64,000 bases of DNA, taken from Antilocapra americana (Eukaryota > Chordata > Mammalia > Artiodactyla > Antilocapridae). A program made the translations under genes and the position numbers. Below are positions 22,133 to 33,805 of the stretch, in pieces. Positions within the stretch are counted from its first letter, which is position 1, and the number at the start of each line of letters is the position of its first letter. Where the stretch lies: assembly GCA_007570785.1 (NCBI GenBank), contig ML664161.1, forward strand, positions 1,487,658 through 1,551,657, in the 5' to 3' direction. Below the pieces are notes generated by a model. That model was not told the DNA's origin and made no database searches. It saw only the letters and a program-made list of their open reading frames with translations.

Positions 22133-22345
22133 TTTCTGACTTTCTTTAATTAAGAACAATCTCTTTTGATATTTCTTACTACCTACCTTTTGTTCCATAA
22201 CTCCCAGATATCCTAGCTCCCCTCTTAGCTCCTCAGAGCAGCTTTTCAAAGCTATATGAAATGCTGTCTCCTGGGGTGCAGTCCTCATTTTGCCCTAACT
22301 AGAACTTAACAAGAACTCTCCATGTACTTTTTCAACAGTTAAGTC
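22133..22345 (+). mobile_element. Second LTR fragment (R-U5-like)
   Basis: The stretch CTCCTCAGAGCAGCTTTTCA, GCTGTCTCCTGGGGTGCAGT and CCTCATTTTGCCC resembles the region just upstream of the polyadenylation site in a mammalian class I LTR. The expected AATAAA is degraded to ACTAGAAC. It lies directly after the preceding LTR but is of a different family. Confidence 0.5.
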
Positions 22346-22920
22346 AATTCTCTGTATCATAAACTTCCAATTAATGTTTGCAGACTTTAACAATTTCCTT
22401 AAAAATATGATATCATATTTAGTAGGACTTTGCTACTATTTTTTTTTTTTGGTATTAATGATTGTTACCAATGTGTGATAAAACTGTTTTTTAACTGATA
22501 CTGAAGTTTTAACTGACTTCATTTAAAACATTCAGTGTTTACAAATATTATTTACTGGAAATTATGCTAGAGACATAAACATTCTGGTTTGGTCATTATA
22601 ATTTCCACCAGGTGTATTCAGCATAATAATGCCATAACCACTTCATCAAGAACTGGAGAAGGAGACACAATATACAACATGAAAGAATTCATTCTGATAA
22701 AATCATTCAACTTATATATAACAAGATATTGCCTTCATTGCTTCAACCTCCTTCCTCTTGCTTTCTGCACAAGATTTTATCCCAGTTTTAGTATGAGTCA
22801 ATTTGTTTGGAATGAGTATCTGACAATCTTCAGGCTGTTATGAAAATTAGAAATGTCTCTGCTACACTGTCTCAGGGAATGAAATTGCCCACAATATTGT
22901 TGCTAAGTCCAAGCTCCTAT
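22346..22920. other. Unassigned intergenic sequence
   Basis: AT-rich; includes a T10 run at 22440-22450. The open frame at 22589-22843 shows no domain. Confidence 0.5.
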
Positions 22921-23398
22921 TGCTTGCTGCACAACCAATCAATCGAGAGATGAGGTGTTGGGACAAGGAATAGCGCCTTTATTCTGAAAGCCAGCAAACC
23001 GAGAAAATGGCAGAATAATGTCCTAAAAACCTATCTTCCTAGATTTAGAATATAGGCTTCTTTTGTACTAAAAGGAGAGGGAGTAAAGTCCTTCTGGCCA
23101 GACTCTCAATAAGGATGTGATAATTTCTTCCTTCCAGCAGCCATTCAAACTTGGATCTGGTCTGGATGTTACCTGTGAGCTAAACAAAGGCCTTTTAGCT
23201 TAATGCTCCTTACCTGGGAGGCAAGGCTCCCAGAGATGGGCCATTATGTAAAATTTAAGTTTATAGGCCAACATCCCTTTAGCGGATAAATTTTACTAGA
23301 TTACAAATGTTCTTCCTTATTACAATACTCCTAGATAATAGCCATTCAAAGATAAAAAGTTGTCTGGGTGACAAACTCATCTATCTCAAAACTCCTCA
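22921..23398 (-). mobile_element. Class I ERV LTR, reverse orientation
   Basis: Read on the minus strand it starts TGAGGAGTTTTGAGATAGAT, holds a decayed TATA box (GTACAAAAGAAGCC) and has the polyadenylation signal in TTTCAGAATAAAGGCGCTAT near 22983, then a U5 with CCCAACACCTCATCTCTCGA and the end TTGTGCAGCA. This layout is that of a common ruminant gamma-like LTR. No internal sequence is next to it, so it is likely a solo LTR. Confidence 0.75.
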
Positions 23399-24442
23399 GG
23401 ACTTACTCAACTCCTTCCTTCTAGCTATAAACACTATAAAATATTTGTGATGTGATCCTTTTATATTACTTGGCCAGTAATTAGTATCACTGTGTTGCTC
23501 TGAATATGACACAGATTCTTTTAATCCTGCTATTTTCTTTGTTGCTGCAAACTGTCTCTCTTCTTTTTTAGGACCTTTTTCTATATTCACTATGATTTTG
23601 CTGTCTGGTCTTGCCACTGAGAAGTAAATCCTAATGTTTTGAGGAACTAATCTCAACAATCTTATCTACATTTTGTTCTTTTGAGGCAGCAAAACATTCA
23701 TTCGTTGCTTATGGTTTCCCTTATTTAAGTTCACCTGTAAATGAAATTTAGAATATTGGCTATTGCTTTCCCTGAAGTTTGCCTTTTGAAGAAAAAACTT
23801 GAGTTCAAGCTGTTTTCATTACTTATAGAATTAATCCACTTATTTATAGCTGTCTTTATGTCTAAAATAGACTTAGGAAGTGATTTTGTTTGTATGTTTT
23901 TCTCATAGATTTATAGCATGATTGCTGTGAAATCATTCTTATTGAAGTCAATTGAGCTTAGAAATTAGTAACCATTTTAAAAGCTACATTTTTATAAAAT
24001 GCAAGCAATGTATTTTTCATGAAAAAAAATTCTTAAAGTTTGACAATCTGAAGTATCAGTTCTTTTCAATTTAATTTCTTGGAAATATTTAAATCCACAT
24101 CTATCTCTAAAAAACACACAATTTCATCTATTACTTATGTGTATGTTCACTGTCACTTTTCACTTTTTTTTTAAAATGGGATCCTAGGAACAAATCAGTT
24201 AGAAAAAAGATTACACAGGAATTTCACTAATCAAATTTGATATGGCAAATTATGTCTTGAACAGGTGAAACACTAAGCATTGTTAACCATATAAAAACTA
24301 ACTAGTGTTAGCAATATTTTAATAAAATTTTTCTCATTCATATTTTTATTGTGTACTTTTGCATTACCCTAGAAACATAACACTTCTTATAGAGATGAAA
24401 GTCTATTCATGAATAAGAAAAATAATAACAGTCCATGCCAGC
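23399..24442. other. Unassigned intergenic sequence
   Basis: About 1 kb with no recognised element. The minus-strand open frame at 23659-23396 overlaps the LTR edge and has no recognisable domain. Confidence 0.5.
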
Positions 24443-24450
24443 TGTCCACT

Positions 24451-24695
24451 GCATGTGTGCTCAGTCCCTTAGTCATATCTGATTCTGTGACCCCATGGAC
24501 TGTAGCCTGCCAGGCTCCTCTGTCAATGGGATTCTCCAGGCAAGAATACTGGAATGGGTTGCCATTACCTTCTCCAGGGGATCTTCCAAACCCAGGGATC
24601 AAACCTGGGTCTCCTCCCGGAGACTTCAGGAGAACCCATGTCTCCTTGGCAGGCAGATTCTTTATCACAGAGCCAGCCACCTGGGAAGCCTCACT
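24451..24695 (-). mobile_element. Bov-tA SINE with internal extra segment
   Basis: Reverse-complement Bov-tA, from GCATGTGTGCTCAGTCCCTT to AGCCACCTGGGAAGCC. TGTCCACT flanks it at 24443-24450 and 24696-24703. It is about 25 bp longer than other copies because of an extra stretch near CCGGAGACTTCAGGAGAACC at 24617-24640. Confidence 0.92.
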
Positions 24696-24703
24696 TGTCC
24701 ACT

Positions 24704-25209
24704 AATTAATAGATACATTCTAAGTTGTGTGTGTGTGAGTGTGTCAATACAGACAACTGAAAAGAAACATAGAAAATGCATTATATGGTATAAAGCTGGT
24801 TTAATCAGATGCTGGAGATGAAGACACTGGAGTGCAGGATATATATCTTAATATATCTTTGGTATGTTTTAATTCACTTCCTAAAACATATGTATTTTAT
24901 ATTATTCTGTTGAAAACCAACTTTCTGATGCAAATACACTCTTACAAATTCATAAATAATTAAATATTTGAGGATTTTGGATATTTTAGTAAAATAAGGA
25001 TTTTTGTTCTAATGATATGACATGTTACATAAAACACAATTTTAGCCTGCACTTCTTGATATGGAAATGTAAATAGTAACATATTTATGAGATACAATTT
25101 AATGTTTTCATATTAAGAATTATAAGAAAATTATAATTTCCTTATTTATTTACATCAACCAATGCATTAAAGTTTCAACATCTTCCAGTAAACACATGCT
25201 TCCCAATCA
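24704..25209. other. Unassigned AT-rich sequence
   Basis: Contains a short GT run at 24728-24738; otherwise nothing recognised. Confidence 0.55.
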
Positions 25210-25217
25210 CACTGGCT

Positions 25218-26309
25218 GGCCGGGAGCCCTCAGGATGCCCCCTTGCTCAGATGACAAGGTTATGAGACTAAGAAGGAAACTGCAAAGCGAACTCTGTTTA
25301 TCGGGGCATCCCATGCAAGGCCCCTCCTGGTATTTTTCTTGGAAGTTCTGTCCATGTTCGGAACATTAGCTCATCTCAGTAGGTCAGTCCCAGTTAGAAA
25401 AAATTTGTCCTGAGATAATTCCCCCAGACCTTATTGACCAGAGGATGCGGGAAGGTGAATTCCCTTCCCTGAGGACAAAGGAGGAATAAAAGGGATATTT
25501 AAATAGATTACTACACCTCTTACTCGTTACTGGGGAGTTTACCAAGAGTTCTCTGGGGGTCATGGCAAGGCCACCACCAGAAGGGCTCATACTTGGGTCA
25601 CCTTTCCACCTCCCACTCCCCCTACCACTCCACGGAGGAGGCTCCCTTCCTTAAAGAGACTAGGGTAGAATGGGACTTAGGAATGCTCATAACTGTGGCC
25701 AGCATAGTTGGAGACATTGATTGCTTTAGGATAATGTAGACATAGGAATTCATCATAGTAGTAATATAAGGTTAATAGAGTTTCATTGCTAAACCACTGC
25801 TGCTAAACTGTCTCTTTGTCCTCTTTCCTCGTAAGAACTGGAGTGTCAGAACAGAATGAGACAGGTAGTGGTTGAGGTTACTAGAATAAAACAGTTTCAA
25901 GCTTAAGCCCTTCCCTCTAGCTTCTACATAGTTGCACTTAATAAGAGAAATGTAACCTTTCTACTTAGATTGATGTACTTATCATGACTGAATGAAGTAT
26001 GCTGAAGACATTCAAATGGTAAACATACTATTAAAATTACGCAGAAATCTGACTTCTGCAAGGGGAATGTTTCGTGATAGATTGGGGAATGAGCTCAATG
26101 ATAAGGTTGCTATGGAAGGTAGAAAACAAAAGATTGTATAGGATAATAGGTGATGTAATGATGTAATGGAAATGTATTTTGCTTATAAAACTGTAAATCA
26201 ACAACAATAAATGAGAGAGACTGCTCCATCAACACTTTGACTCAGCTCAGTACTTCGTCGACACCACTCATCCCTCAAGACACTCAGACCCGCTGGGGCT
26301 GGACCCCGG
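25218..26309 (+). mobile_element. Long LTR-like element, about 1.1 kb, probably solo ERV LTR
   Basis: GC-richer than its surroundings. A canonical TATAAAA at 26184-26190 is followed 16 bp later by AATAAA at 26206-26211 and then a GC-rich tail, the order expected for U3-R-U5. CACTGGCT occurs at both edges (25210-25217 and 26310-26317). No retroviral coding sequence is present. The length would fit a beta-like LTR with a long U3. Ends are not clearly TG...CA, so the class and exact borders are inference. Confidence 0.6.
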
Positions 26310-26317
26310 CACTGGCT

Positions 26318-27324
26318 AATAGTTTTTGTGAAAGTTCTCAGGAGCAAATAATTTGTCACTGAAGGAGATAAAGGTGCTCAAATATTCAGATCAATCTCAG
26401 TGAAAGTAATCATAAAAACTCTCTACTCATGCTAAATTTATATAAGTCTTAAATCAGAGTGTATGCCCGTTATTTGTGACATCTCTTGAAAAATTTTCAA
26501 GCTAATTTCCATTATTTTATTGGAAGAATTAGAATCTGCTGGATGGATTTTAGTAGTTCTTCCAAAATAAGACTGAAGGCCAGGAGCATGACAGTTGAAT
26601 CACTGTGAATAACACATAGTAAAGACAGCAACCTGAGTATATTAAACACAACTCACTATTGATTTTCATAGGCACATTTTTTAAATAAAGGCATCAAAAT
26701 ATGTTGACATGTTGAATACTGACCATATTTAGAAATGTTTATTCATATCTTTCTTTTTTCCCCATCACACTTTAGTACAAACTATAAAAAGAGGAAAGAA
26801 GAATTTTAACTCTGAAAATTAAAATCGGGGTATCACAACTGGTACTTAACAGAATGCCTTGATTAGAAGATAAAATAAAAAAAATAATAAGATACTACTT
26901 CTTCATTCCTTAAGTGGAGAGTTTCAGCATACAGGAAAAAGATGACAATTTTGTGTATTTTCACTATTTGACAAAATTGTTACCAGAGCCATAGATGAAG
27001 ACAGAACTTTTCCATATTATGAGTAAACTAGACAAGACCTTGTTTTTTAAGTCAGAGACAACAGTATTGGTTATACTTATACTAAATTTAAGCAAGTCAT
27101 ATGACTTATTGATATATGGAAGCTTAAATTTGCATTTAAGATTATGCATTGCTTGTTCATTTCATCATGTGCTACTTTTCTCTTATAAATGACAGTCCTG
27201 CATTCTGCAGAATAAAGCTGTGTCCAGCATGACATGGTCTTAACCTGTTGAACAATAGTCAAAATAAAAACAAAAAGCTTTTGAGAGAAAACAAGTACAC
27301 TGGAAAAATTAAAATATAGCAGTT
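26318..27324. other. Unassigned AT-rich intergenic sequence
   Basis: About 1 kb with several overlapping open frames on both strands at 26964-27262, none with a recognisable domain. An AATAAAGC at about 27211 is not tied to any identified transcript. Confidence 0.5.
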
Positions 27325-28168
27325 TTAGTTTCAGTTCAGTTCAGTTTAGTTGCTCAGTCATGTCTGACTCTTTGCAGCCCCAAGGACTGTAGCATGCCAG
27401 GCCTCTGTGTCCATCATCGACTCCCAGAGTTTACTCAAACTCATGTCCATTGAATTGGTGATGCCATCCAACCATCTCATCCTCTTTTGTTCCCTTCTCC
27501 TCCTGTCTTCAATCTTTCCCAGCATCAGAGTCTTTTCAAATGAGTCAGTTCTTTGCATCAGATGGCCAAAGCATTGGAATTTCAGCTTCAGCATCAGTCC
27601 TTCCAATGAATATTCAGGACTAATTTCCTTTAGGATGGACTGGTTGGATCTTCTTGCAGTCCATGGGACTCTCAAGAGTCTTCTCCAAAAGTTCATAGTT
27701 CAAAAGCATCAGTTCTTTGGTGCTCAGCTTTCTTTATAGTGTAATTCTCACATCCATACATGATTACTGAAAAAACCATAGCTATGACTAGACGAACCTT
27801 TGTTGGCAAAGTAGTGTCTCTGCTTTTTAATATGCTGTCTAGGTTGGTCATAACTTTTCTTCCAAGGAGCAAGCATCTTTTAATTTCATGGCTGCAGTCT
27901 TCATCTGCAGTGATTTTGGAGCACAAAAAGATAAAGTCTGCCACTGTTTCCACTGTTTCCCCATCTATTTGCCATGAAATGATGGGGCCGGATGCCATGA
28001 ACTTAGTATTTTGAATGTTGAGTTTTAAGCCAACTTTTTCACTCTCCTTTTTCACTTTCATCAAGAGGCTCTTTTCTTTAGTTCTCCACTTTCTGTCATA
28101 AGGGTGGTGTCATCTGCATATTTGAGGTTATTGATATTTATCCTGGCAATTTTGATTCCAGTTCAGCT
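27325..28168 (-). mobile_element. BovB, 5'-truncated
   Basis: Reverse-complement BovB beginning with the (TTCAG)n 3' terminus and running upstream into the RT. The reverse complement of an intact YADD codon set is at 28109-28120. A minus-strand frame 28064-27693 encodes about 120 residues of the RT C-terminal region with IKRCLLLGRKVMTNLDSILK. A second frame (27696-27358) holds the C-terminal tail. A frameshift separates them. It is a fragment of about 840 bp and cannot be autonomous. Confidence 0.93.
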
Positions 28169-28579
28169 GGTGATAATGTTAAGGTTGTCATTCCTATTGT
28201 TGAGTAAAAAATTATAAGTGACTTCTGTTTCAGCAGGCATAAAAATGAAATTTTAAATATATAAACCAAAACACCAATTCCTTCAGCAATCTACTTACAA
28301 TGGGATAAATTTATTTTTTTATTACACCTCTATATTTAAATAATTAACATATGTTTATAAAAGTCAAATGAGAAGGAATTAAATTATGGCTGTTTCGTGC
28401 TTAAGCTTTGTCCTCAATATTAATAGGATAAATACATGCCTAAAACGTTTACTGCTCAGGTAAGAATAAAACCCTTCAGCAACACAAATGAGTGCTGACT
28501 AACTGATTTTCTGTATTCCAAAATTTGGTCAGAAGTAAAATGCTACAAAGAGAAATCTGATTTTTCATTAATATAAATT
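28169..28579. other. Unassigned AT-rich sequence
   Basis: No element recognised. Confidence 0.5.
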
Positions 28580-28915
28580 TGACCCTCCATAGGCATAGGT
28601 ACTCCATCCTTGGATTCAACCAAACAAGGATTGAAAACATTTGGAGAAAAAATTTCAGGGAGTTTCAAAAAATAAAACTTGAATTTGCTGCACACTGGCA
28701 ATGTTTATACAGATTTTATTAAATATATTGTATTTATAGCCACTACATAGCATTTGCATGCTATTAAGAATTTTAAGTATTCCAGGGATGATTTAAGTAT
28801 ATAAAACAAGTGCTCAGTTATATGCAAATATTATACCACTTTATATAGGGGACTCAAGCATGGGGAGAGGGTGGTCCTGGAACCAATCCCCCTTGAATAT
28901 TTGGGATGGCTGACT
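28580..28915 (+). mobile_element. Tigger-family (MER2-like) DNA transposon fossil
   Basis: The ends are imperfect inverted repeats: TGACCCTCCATAGGCATAGG at the left and TTGAATATTTGGGATGGCTG at the right. Internal pieces GGATTCAACCAAACAAGGAT and GGTCCTGGAACCAATCCCCC are characteristic of the MER2 group of TcMar-Tigger. It is non-autonomous and too short for a transposase. Confidence 0.72.
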
Positions 28916-29120
28916 ATTGAAAAACTAGTGATGCATTACCATAGAAAATACATGAATTCAATGATACAATTTGATGACTGCCTTCATCTAAGGGGTGGAA
29001 TGGGGGAGGAGGGTTCAGTACAACTATAATTTAAAATCAGCTCTGCCACCCAAAACATGAGATTTCAGACTATAGCATATTTCCTTTTCCTTGTTTTTCG
29101 ATTTCTGAAATATTAGCATT

Positions 29121-29624
29121 AGGTAGTTAGAATAGGAAACAGGAGTCCAAAATGGCAGTGGCTAAAAGACAAGGGAGAGAAAGCTCATGAAAATAGAACA
29201 GGGAAGGTCAAAGGAAGGTCGGAGGACCTGAGTGAGGACTTCATGTAGAATAAGCAGCACTCCTGACTAGCCCAACTTGCATAGGACAGGCCCAGGGGGA
29301 GGAAAAAAACACACAAAAAGAGGAGCCAGAAGGTTCTCTCTCTCTCTCCCCCACGTGCTGAGGCACTCTTCTCTTCGCATCTTTGGGTCGGCATGCCCTC
29401 AACCTTCGAGGATGGATTCTCCTGCTGAATAAATTGGAGCTGTAACACTGATTTGTCCAAGAGCTATAATATGGTCTGTTCAACATGTGAGAGCAATAAC
29501 ACAGTTTGTCCAAGACCTGAGAGCTGTGACCCGCAGAAGGCTTTAATATCTATCACTCCAAATCTTTGTTGTGAGACAGAACCGAGGAGCATACACTCAC
29601 CTTACATCTACACTCGCGTGACAC
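29121..29624 (+). mobile_element. ERV LTR with internal R-U5 repeats
   Basis: The left part holds ACAGGAGTCCAAAATGGCAG, the middle a TC-rich stretch and AATAAA at about 29426, and the right part a set of diverged 25-30-bp repeats (see separate entry). TAGCATT occurs at 29114-29120 and 29625-29631. Gamma-like LTR by composition. Short open frames across it are not genes. Confidence 0.62.
29431..29533 (+). repeat. Diverged tandem units in LTR R-U5
   Basis: Four starts of a GAGCTGTAACAC-like unit follow each other: GAGCTGTAACACTG, GAGCTATAATATGG, GAGCAATAACACAG and GAGCTGTGACC, with TTTGTCCAA or TGTTCAACA between them. Spacing is about 27-35 bp. Confidence 0.7.
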
Positions 29625-29739
29625 TAGCATTTAGACTAGAGATTACATGAAGTTATTTTTTCTTTAATGCACTAGTGCTTTCCGAACTAAAACTATGATC
29701 TCTGGCATCTTGAAGGATGATAATGAACACGTTATGGCG

Positions 29740-30278
29740 ACTCTCCAATGAGTCAAATTCTGTGTAAGTCCCATCCTTTGAGGGTATGTGGAATCTTTAA
29801 CCTGCTTTTAACCAATAGGAAATGGCCAAAGCGATAGGTTATTACTACTTGTATGATTATATCACATTTTATAAACTCCATTTTAGGAGACTGGAATATG
29901 AGAGTCCTGCTGACCTTGAAGAAGTAAACAGTCATGTGAACTTTCTATGGAGAGTGCCACATACTAGGCCATGCGAGACAGCCTTTAGGACCTGAGGACA
30001 GCTCTCATTTAAAAGCTAGTAAGAAGCTGGGCCCTCAGTCATAAGAAAATTCATTCTGCCAACAACGTCATTGAGCTTAGAAGGGTATTCTTCACTGATC
30101 AAGTTTCCAGATGAGAATGTAGCCCTATTGATACCTTAATTACAGTATTATGAGATTTTGAGCAGAGGACTCTACTAAATCAGACCCAGAATCCTGACAT
30201 ACAGTGAGATTACATGTGTTGTGTTAAGCCACAAAATGTGGGACAATTTGCTACCTAGCAATGGAAAATATATACAGG
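29740..30278 (+). mobile_element. MaLR-type (MLT1-like) LTR
   Basis: The right end carries the diagnostic pattern: CCAGATGAGAATGTAGCCCT, GAGCAGAGGACTCTACTAAA, then GTGTTGTGTTAAGCCACAAA and CTAGCAATGGAAAATATATA. The left half is diverged. This is an ancient eutherian LTR, older than the neighbouring ruminant LTR. Confidence 0.65.
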
Positions 30279-30281
30279 AAT

Positions 30282-31238
30282 GCAGTCTCTTATCTTTTGT
30301 CTCTTTGGAAAATTGCTGGTTCGAGAAAACAATAACAAACAACAACAAAACAAAAGAAACTAGCAAGCAAAAATTCACCTGAGTGTGAGGAGTCATATAT
30401 TTTTGTTTATTTCAAACTGATTTCTTTTTTTTACATTTTTTGCACTTTTATTATGTATTATAATAGGAAAATATTATATCTCTCTTAGCAGGTATTTGGT
30501 AAAGCTTTTTAGTGTTATAAGCATAATCTTGGTATGGAATTGTTTTCTACTTTTGGCTTGGTTTTGTAAAATTAAGAATGACAGAACTACATTACTTTCC
30601 TACCTTAGCCATCCATCTCCTGTTAGAATCATAACACTTGAATTTGTAACTGTTACTGTCCAATAATTCCTTGTAATGCTTATTGAGTAAATCCCCAGTA
30701 AGTTAGACCAATTATGTGAAGAGGTCAAAATCCATTACTAACAAGCAAGTTCAATACTTTAAAATCATTCTTTATTTACGTTTTCACTTATGTGCAGTAT
30801 TTCTAGTAAGATTCTAATCTCAGACCTTTGCGCTCAAGGAAACCTAAGAGAGCACCAATAAAACCACTTCATTTTATAGGCTGGGATAGATTTCCCAGGA
30901 AAGTTGAAATTACTGCTTAAGATTAGTCATGTATAATATCCTGGAATTAGTACAAGAACGTGGGACTTGGGATTTAAAAAATATACTTGAGCATTTATAC
31001 AGTCACATAAGATTTTGAAAATTTCTCAAAATTTAAATAACACTTAAATGTAAAATAAAATAATAATCATCATTCCTTCCATCTAAAGTTAACCATTGTT
31101 AGCACCTTGACATTTTCCTACCATTTTTACAGACAAGTATTGTATTGCACTGCACAAATATGAACTTTTAAAACTGGAAGCGTTAAAGAATTATCATAAA
31201 ATATGCATCAAGAAAATACCAACCAGTGTAGGTGATAT
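30282..31238. other. Unassigned AT-rich intergenic sequence
   Basis: Includes an AAC-rich stretch at 30328-30356. Otherwise nothing recognised. Confidence 0.5.
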
Positions 31239-31335
31239 TACCTTGTTAATTGTCACAAGGCTTTTAAGTGGCAGAGCAGAGACCTGAATGGAACACAGAC
31301 AGGTGGGCTCTTGAAGCACATTCCTTATTCTGAAA
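31239..31335 (+). mobile_element. MIR SINE fragment
   Basis: Contains the MIR core-like TTAAGTGGCAGAGCAGAGAC with the following CCTGAATGGAACACAGACAG and GGGCTCTTGAAGC. Ancient mammalian SINE. Confidence 0.65.
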
Positions 31336-33090
31336 TTCCTTAGGAAATTCACTTGCAAATTTAAATGAGGTTAGCCCTCATTAAGGCAGTGCCCTTTGAA
31401 AGAAGAACTGAGGAGGAAATGGACTCATCTCCTTAGAAAAAAAACACTGTGAAAAGAGGGACAATCTGTTAAAAGCTCTGAGGTGTAACAAGAAGTTTTG
31501 TATTTTAAAATCAGCAAGGAAACCATTGTGGTTGAGTGAAGTTCTTCTTGTACTCTACAATGCTTTGACAAATGAGCCTCCTACTGTATCTCTGACCTCA
31601 CCTTGCCACCATCTTCCAGCTTATTTTACTCCAGCATCATTTGCATTTAAGCAGTTTTGAACAAAGAGTGCACAATCCACCTTATTATGTTACTTTACAT
31701 GCTGTGTTGTTAATAGAGGATATGATTCTATGCTAGTGCAAGTGCTCTGTAACAAGAGAATTCGATTTAGCCAGGTTTGTGTTTCTCCTGAGGTTAAAAA
31801 AAAAAAAAAAAAAAAACAAGAAAGAAAGAGTCTTAAGAGTGGTTAGGGTTTGCAATGGGATGTTTATAATGTTTGACTATGGAGTACAAACATAGTGAGA
31901 AGAAATTACATTAATGGTGATATGATTGAAATAGCTGATGTAAATGAAAAGTTAACAGAATTAAAAGACTGGCATCACTGGGAAAAGGAGCTTAGGATTC
32001 AACAAGTAATAAATGAACACAGCAGAAAATAGAAGGTCTTGAAGTCAGTGAGATGTATGTCACAGACAGCACTTATGAGTAATGCTAAATTTAGGATTAT
32101 GAATAAAGCAATGAGGGATGAGGCTTCTCTAGGACAAAACCAACACTTGAAAGGGCTACAGAGGAACCGGGGTTGTCAGGAGAGAGACTTTCATAAAAGC
32201 AGGGACATTCATGAAGGAAATATTCAGATAAAATACTGTATATGTAAAGTATTCAGTGGTTTGCCAAGTCCAAAAATGACAGTGAGGATATTTTTAAAAG
32301 GTAAAACAACATGAGAGGAGGAATGAAATAAGGTACATATAGAAACTAATGAAATTAAACTTCAAGACATGACTTTGGAGTCTTGGTACTTTCATATTGT
32401 GAATGGGGATGAAGATAATGTGATTCATATTAGACACTCAAGGAAGACAGTGCTAATGATATTTTGAGTATTGTGAAATGAGAAAACTGGGTGGAGCTTC
32501 TCATGATCCCTCACAACTGAAGCTAAGACATTGACTTCAAGGAAGGCGAGTGTTTCTGTGGGTAATTGAGTCATTTTTGCCTAAAGTATCATCAACGTTG
32601 AGCAGAAGAACTAGTTAGCTATAGTGTTTGAGCCAGGACAGTGAATTTAATTTTGACCCTTGGAGAACTGGAAAAATTACTTAAGAGTTGCTCAAGACTC
32701 TACATTGGCCACTACTGATGGAGTTGACAGTGTTCATGGAATCTTCATATAATTAATATAATTTGGGAACACAGGACTTAGCTGATTCCTACAGCATGTT
32801 ATTCAAGACATCATCCAAAGAAGTATATAGATAAAATGGTTTTATAAACTATGTAAAGACAAATTTGAAAAGGTAAACATGAACTGTAATAGAAATTGAA
32901 TCAATAGGGCTAATTAATGAGGTTTTAAACTTTAGTTTATGCTAGCATATTCTCTTTGAACTAATACGCTCTTTCAGTATAGGAAATGGTTATACTTTTA
33001 GGTCTTAAATTATGTCCTATATTAAAAATCTCATGCTTTTCATACTGCTATAGAACAATATTTATAAAACATAAAGGCTTAAAAGCTCAA
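31336..33090. other. Unassigned intergenic sequence with an A21 tract
   Basis: About 1.75 kb. A run of 21 A lies at 31796-31816, but no SINE or pseudogene is recognised upstream of it. The open frame at 32039-32314 has no recognisable domain and I do not call it a gene. Confidence 0.5.
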
Positions 33091-33190
33091 ATGAAGATTT
33101 TACTTGGCAATAATAGCTTTGTCACATTAGGCAAATCACTTAACTTTGATTTCTTTACCTGTTAAAGATGGCAGTGCCTTTTATTAAGCT
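33091..33190 (+). mobile_element. MIR SINE fragment
   Basis: TTTGTCACATTAGGCAAATC, ACTTAACTTTGATTTC and TTTACCTGTTAAAGATGG follow the MIR pattern of a GTGACCTTGGGCAA-like block then a CTGTAAAATGG-like block. Confidence 0.65.
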
Positions 33191-33639
33191 TTTCTGTTTA
33201 TGACTAAGGTAATCATACAACTCATCTTCTAAATTATGGCAATTTTGAGAGTGAAAGCAGATGCTAGTTATAAATGTTGAAGATACACTTTTTACTAATT
33301 AATCTTAATTAAATATAATATCTTTTCTCATAATTCTCTACTTTTGAAAAATTATAATATTCTATTTAAAAAAAAAAATGAGCGTCACTATGAAGTAGCC
33401 CTCTCTTGAGGGCTCAGATTCTACACTCTAAATGCAGGGAGTCAAAAGTTTTGTACAGAAAGACTGGTAGATCATGGGATATAGAAGAGAGTTACAAGGC
33501 TTATAAAGGAGTAATTAACAAGCTATATTTTTAACATGAATAAATTACTATGATTTCTTGTTTGATATCACCATTTGAACAAAATGAGATGTTAATATCA
33601 TGGGGAAAATGGTTTTGATATCAGGAAACTTTGTTTTGA
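33191..33639. other. Unassigned intergenic sequence
   Basis: An A10 run at 33368-33378; no element or gene recognised. Confidence 0.5.
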
Positions 33640-33805
33640 TGTCATCTATATATCCTTGGGAAATTTTCTCATTCTCATTCTAGATTTTATTATTGTAAAA
33701 TATGATCTTAAAAGCTCAATTCACTGGGTTATTTTAAAGGATTGTGAAAACTTTTGAGCAGAGTGTTTCACATAAATTAGGCTTTCAATTAATGTTTGTA
33801 ATTCT
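33640..33805 (+). mobile_element. MIR SINE 3' part
   Basis: CCTTGGGAAATTTTCTCATT, GGTTATTTTAAAGGATTGTG, GAGTGTTTCACATAAATTAG and CAATTAATGTTTG match the order of the MIR 3' half (cell-cycle of blocks ending in a CTCAATAAATGTT-like tail). Confidence 0.65.

Noticed and set aside
27407..27739. 110-codon plus-strand frame
   Set aside because: Antisense shadow of the minus-strand BovB at 27325-28168.
32039..32314. 91-codon frame between repeats
   Set aside because: No motif, no family, no supporting gene structure.
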